Assembly: GCA_937967705.1 (NCBI GenBank)
Contig: CALCJG010000142.1
Span: 1 to 6,551 of the forward strand
DNA: 6,551 nucleotides
Direction of reading: 5' to 3'
DNA from: an uncultured Spirochaetia bacterium
GTDB taxonomy: Bacteria; Spirochaetota; UBA4802; JAGODF01
Part shown: in pieces, positions 5,359 to 6,551 of the stretch
Position numbering within the stretch: the stretch's first letter is position 1
Layout: each line of letters begins with the position of its first letter
Program-made: the position numbers and the translations under genes
Notes under the pieces: model-generated
Databases searched by the model: none
The model's input: only the letters and a program-made list of their open reading frames with translations
What the model was told of the DNA's origin: nothing

Positions 5359-6546
5359 TCAGTCGGCGCGGCCGCGCCGCTTCCGGAGCTCATCGAGAAA
5401 CTCCCTTGATGCGACATACTTGTCCACAAAGGTCACCACGAAGGATTCCCGATAACGGGGGGGCATCAGGGTGAGGGGCCACATGTGCTTGAGGATGATG
5501 TCCCGCTCCACCTCGTTGAGGCGGAAATGCTTCTCGGAATTCTGCAGGGCGATGCGGGGATGCTCGATGCCGTGAAACTTGTCCCGATGCAGGTCCGGTT
5601 CGTCGTGATTGCGCCAGTCATAAAGGAAGAAATCGTGCAGCAGACCTCCCCGGGCCGCAGAAACATGGTCCAGATTGAGGTACTTGCATACCCGGTAGGA
5701 GAGATAGGAAACGATCTCGGCGTGCTCGTAGATGGAGGAATTGTGATGGAAGAACTCCTTCAACCGCTGGAACTCGCTGTTGGCCAGTATGTCCGCCACG
5801 ATCTGCCGGTATTCCTCTTCGGCCGGCCTGCGGCCGCTGACTATCCCCTCCAGGGTGCCGGAGATCTTTTCCATGAGGGCGCTGGCTTTCTGGCGGAAGT
5901 TCTCATTCAGGTTGGTGTTGAGGTACCTGTTCAGGTCAGGGAAGGCCCCCAGCAGTCGCCGGAAGGAGTCCAGGACTCTCTGAATGTCGCTGTTGCTGAG
6001 ACTCAGATATTTCTCGTAGAGGAGCAGCAGGTTCCTCCGGAAAGAGGCCAGGGAGATGAATGACAGGGTGAAATCCGCGGCAAAGTAGGCCCCCAGGGCG
6101 ATCGTCAGGATGAGCGGCATCCCCTCCGGCAGTCCCGAGATCAAAGCGGCGTTCAGGGGATGCAGCAGGTGCAGGAGCGCCAGGGCCAGCACACCCCAGG
6201 CCAGGGAGAAGGAGAGGCTGATCTTGCCCCCCAGGTTGAACCGGCTGTCGGAATAATCCCAGAGTTTGAGATGAAAGAGGCGCTCGCAGATCTCTCCCGT
6301 AATGTATTCGATCAGGGAGAGAAGAAGGGTGTAGAGGAGATACTGCACGGCCGGGTGCAATCCCGCCAGATAACCGTGCAGGAACAGCAGGGCAACCGCC
6401 CCGACACCGTAGATCGGCACGAAGGGGCCGAAGAGAAATCCCGGGTTGACGAACCTTCTCTGCGTCCAGGAGCGGTAGATCACCTCCAGGACCCATCCCG
6501 TAAAGGCGTAGAGGCTGAAATAGAGAAGCATCTGCTCGATCTTCAT
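5359..6546 (-). CDS. CmpB-type membrane protein fused to an HD phosphohydrolase domain
   Basis: The 395-residue product joins two domains. Residues 1 to about 170 match the ABC_trans_CmpB family (PF06541), with about five membrane segments (roughly 6-24, 35-57, 66-82, 110-133, 143-167) and the family signatures GWVLEVIYRS, NPGFLFGPFVPIYG, LIEYITGE and LWDYSDSRFNLGGKISL. The family's 'ABC transporter permease' label is a legacy name and no ATPase gene is nearby. After a charged helical linker (about 171-268) comes an HD domain with H275, H304-D305, H325 or H329, H354 and D375, a complete metal-binding set, so a phosphohydrolase acting at the cytoplasmic face is likely. Its substrate (nucleotide, cyclic nucleotide or other) is unknown. 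The ATG at 6546 leaves only 5 bases of upstream sequence, so the start cannot be verified. The domain calls are strong; the fused protein's role is unknown. Confidence 0.88.
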   Translation of the reverse strand: MKIEQMLLYFSLYAFTGWVLEVIYRSWTQRRFVNPGFLFGPFVPIYGVGAVALLFLHGYLAGLHPAVQYLLYTLLLSLIEYITGEICERLFHLKLWDYSDSRFNLGGKISLSFSLAWGVLALALLHLLHPLNAALISGLPEGMPLILTIALGAYFAADFTLSFISLASFRRNLLLLYEKYLSLSNSDIQRVLDSFRRLLGAFPDLNRYLNTNLNENFRQKASALMEKISGTLEGIVSGRRPAEEEYRQIVADILANSEFQRLKEFFHHNSSIYEHAEIVSYLSYRVCKYLNLDHVSAARGGLLHDFFLYDWRNHDEPDLHRDKFHGIEHPRIALQNSEKHFRLNEVERDIILKHMWPLTLMPPRYRESFVVTFVDKYVASREFLDELRKRRGRAD

Positions 6547-6551
6547 GGTGT

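Noticed and set aside
5485..6063. Plus-strand open frame opposite the HD domain
   Set aside because: It is a shadow of the CmpB-HD gene, whose membrane and metal-binding motifs are clear on the minus strand.

Overview
The window is GC-rich (high fifties percent by eye), densely coding, and bacterial. It holds seven protein genes and no RNA gene, CRISPR array or insertion sequence that I can see. A canonical lipobox protein next to a Sec-exported protein suggests a diderm (Gram-negative) cell envelope. The CarB variant and the CmpB-type membrane protein fused to an HD domain would fit an anaerobe-type lineage such as Spirochaetota or Desulfobacterota. That placement is only an impression; sequence alone does not settle it.

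Layout. Positions 1-1014 (minus) hold the first 338 codons of carB, which runs out of the left edge. A 289-base divergent spacer follows, with a clear extended -10 promoter serving a two-gene plus-strand unit: a small ABM-fold monooxygenase-like protein (1304-1591) and, 29 bases later, a TesB-like double-hotdog acyl-CoA thioesterase (1621-2412). The thioesterase converges, with a 13-base gap, on an HU-family DNA-binding protein (2426-2812, minus) that has a Lys/Ala-rich N-terminal extension.

The rest is a minus-strand cluster transcribed right to left. It starts with a CmpB-type polytopic membrane domain fused to an HD metal-dependent phosphohydrolase domain (5359-6546). Next come a 206-base spacer, a 237-residue lipoprotein (4439-5152) and a 429-residue Sec-exported protein (3099-4388). 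I recognise no family for the last two.

The most interesting signal is in that last pair. Aligned by eye, the lipoprotein and the larger exported protein share several short motifs in the same order with nearly constant spacing. This suggests they are tandem homologues, one anchored in a membrane and the other carrying an extra, strongly basic C-terminal region of about 175 residues. They look like the two parts of an undescribed envelope system. Whether the upstream CmpB-HD gene belongs with them is open, since the 206-base gap could hold a separate promoter.
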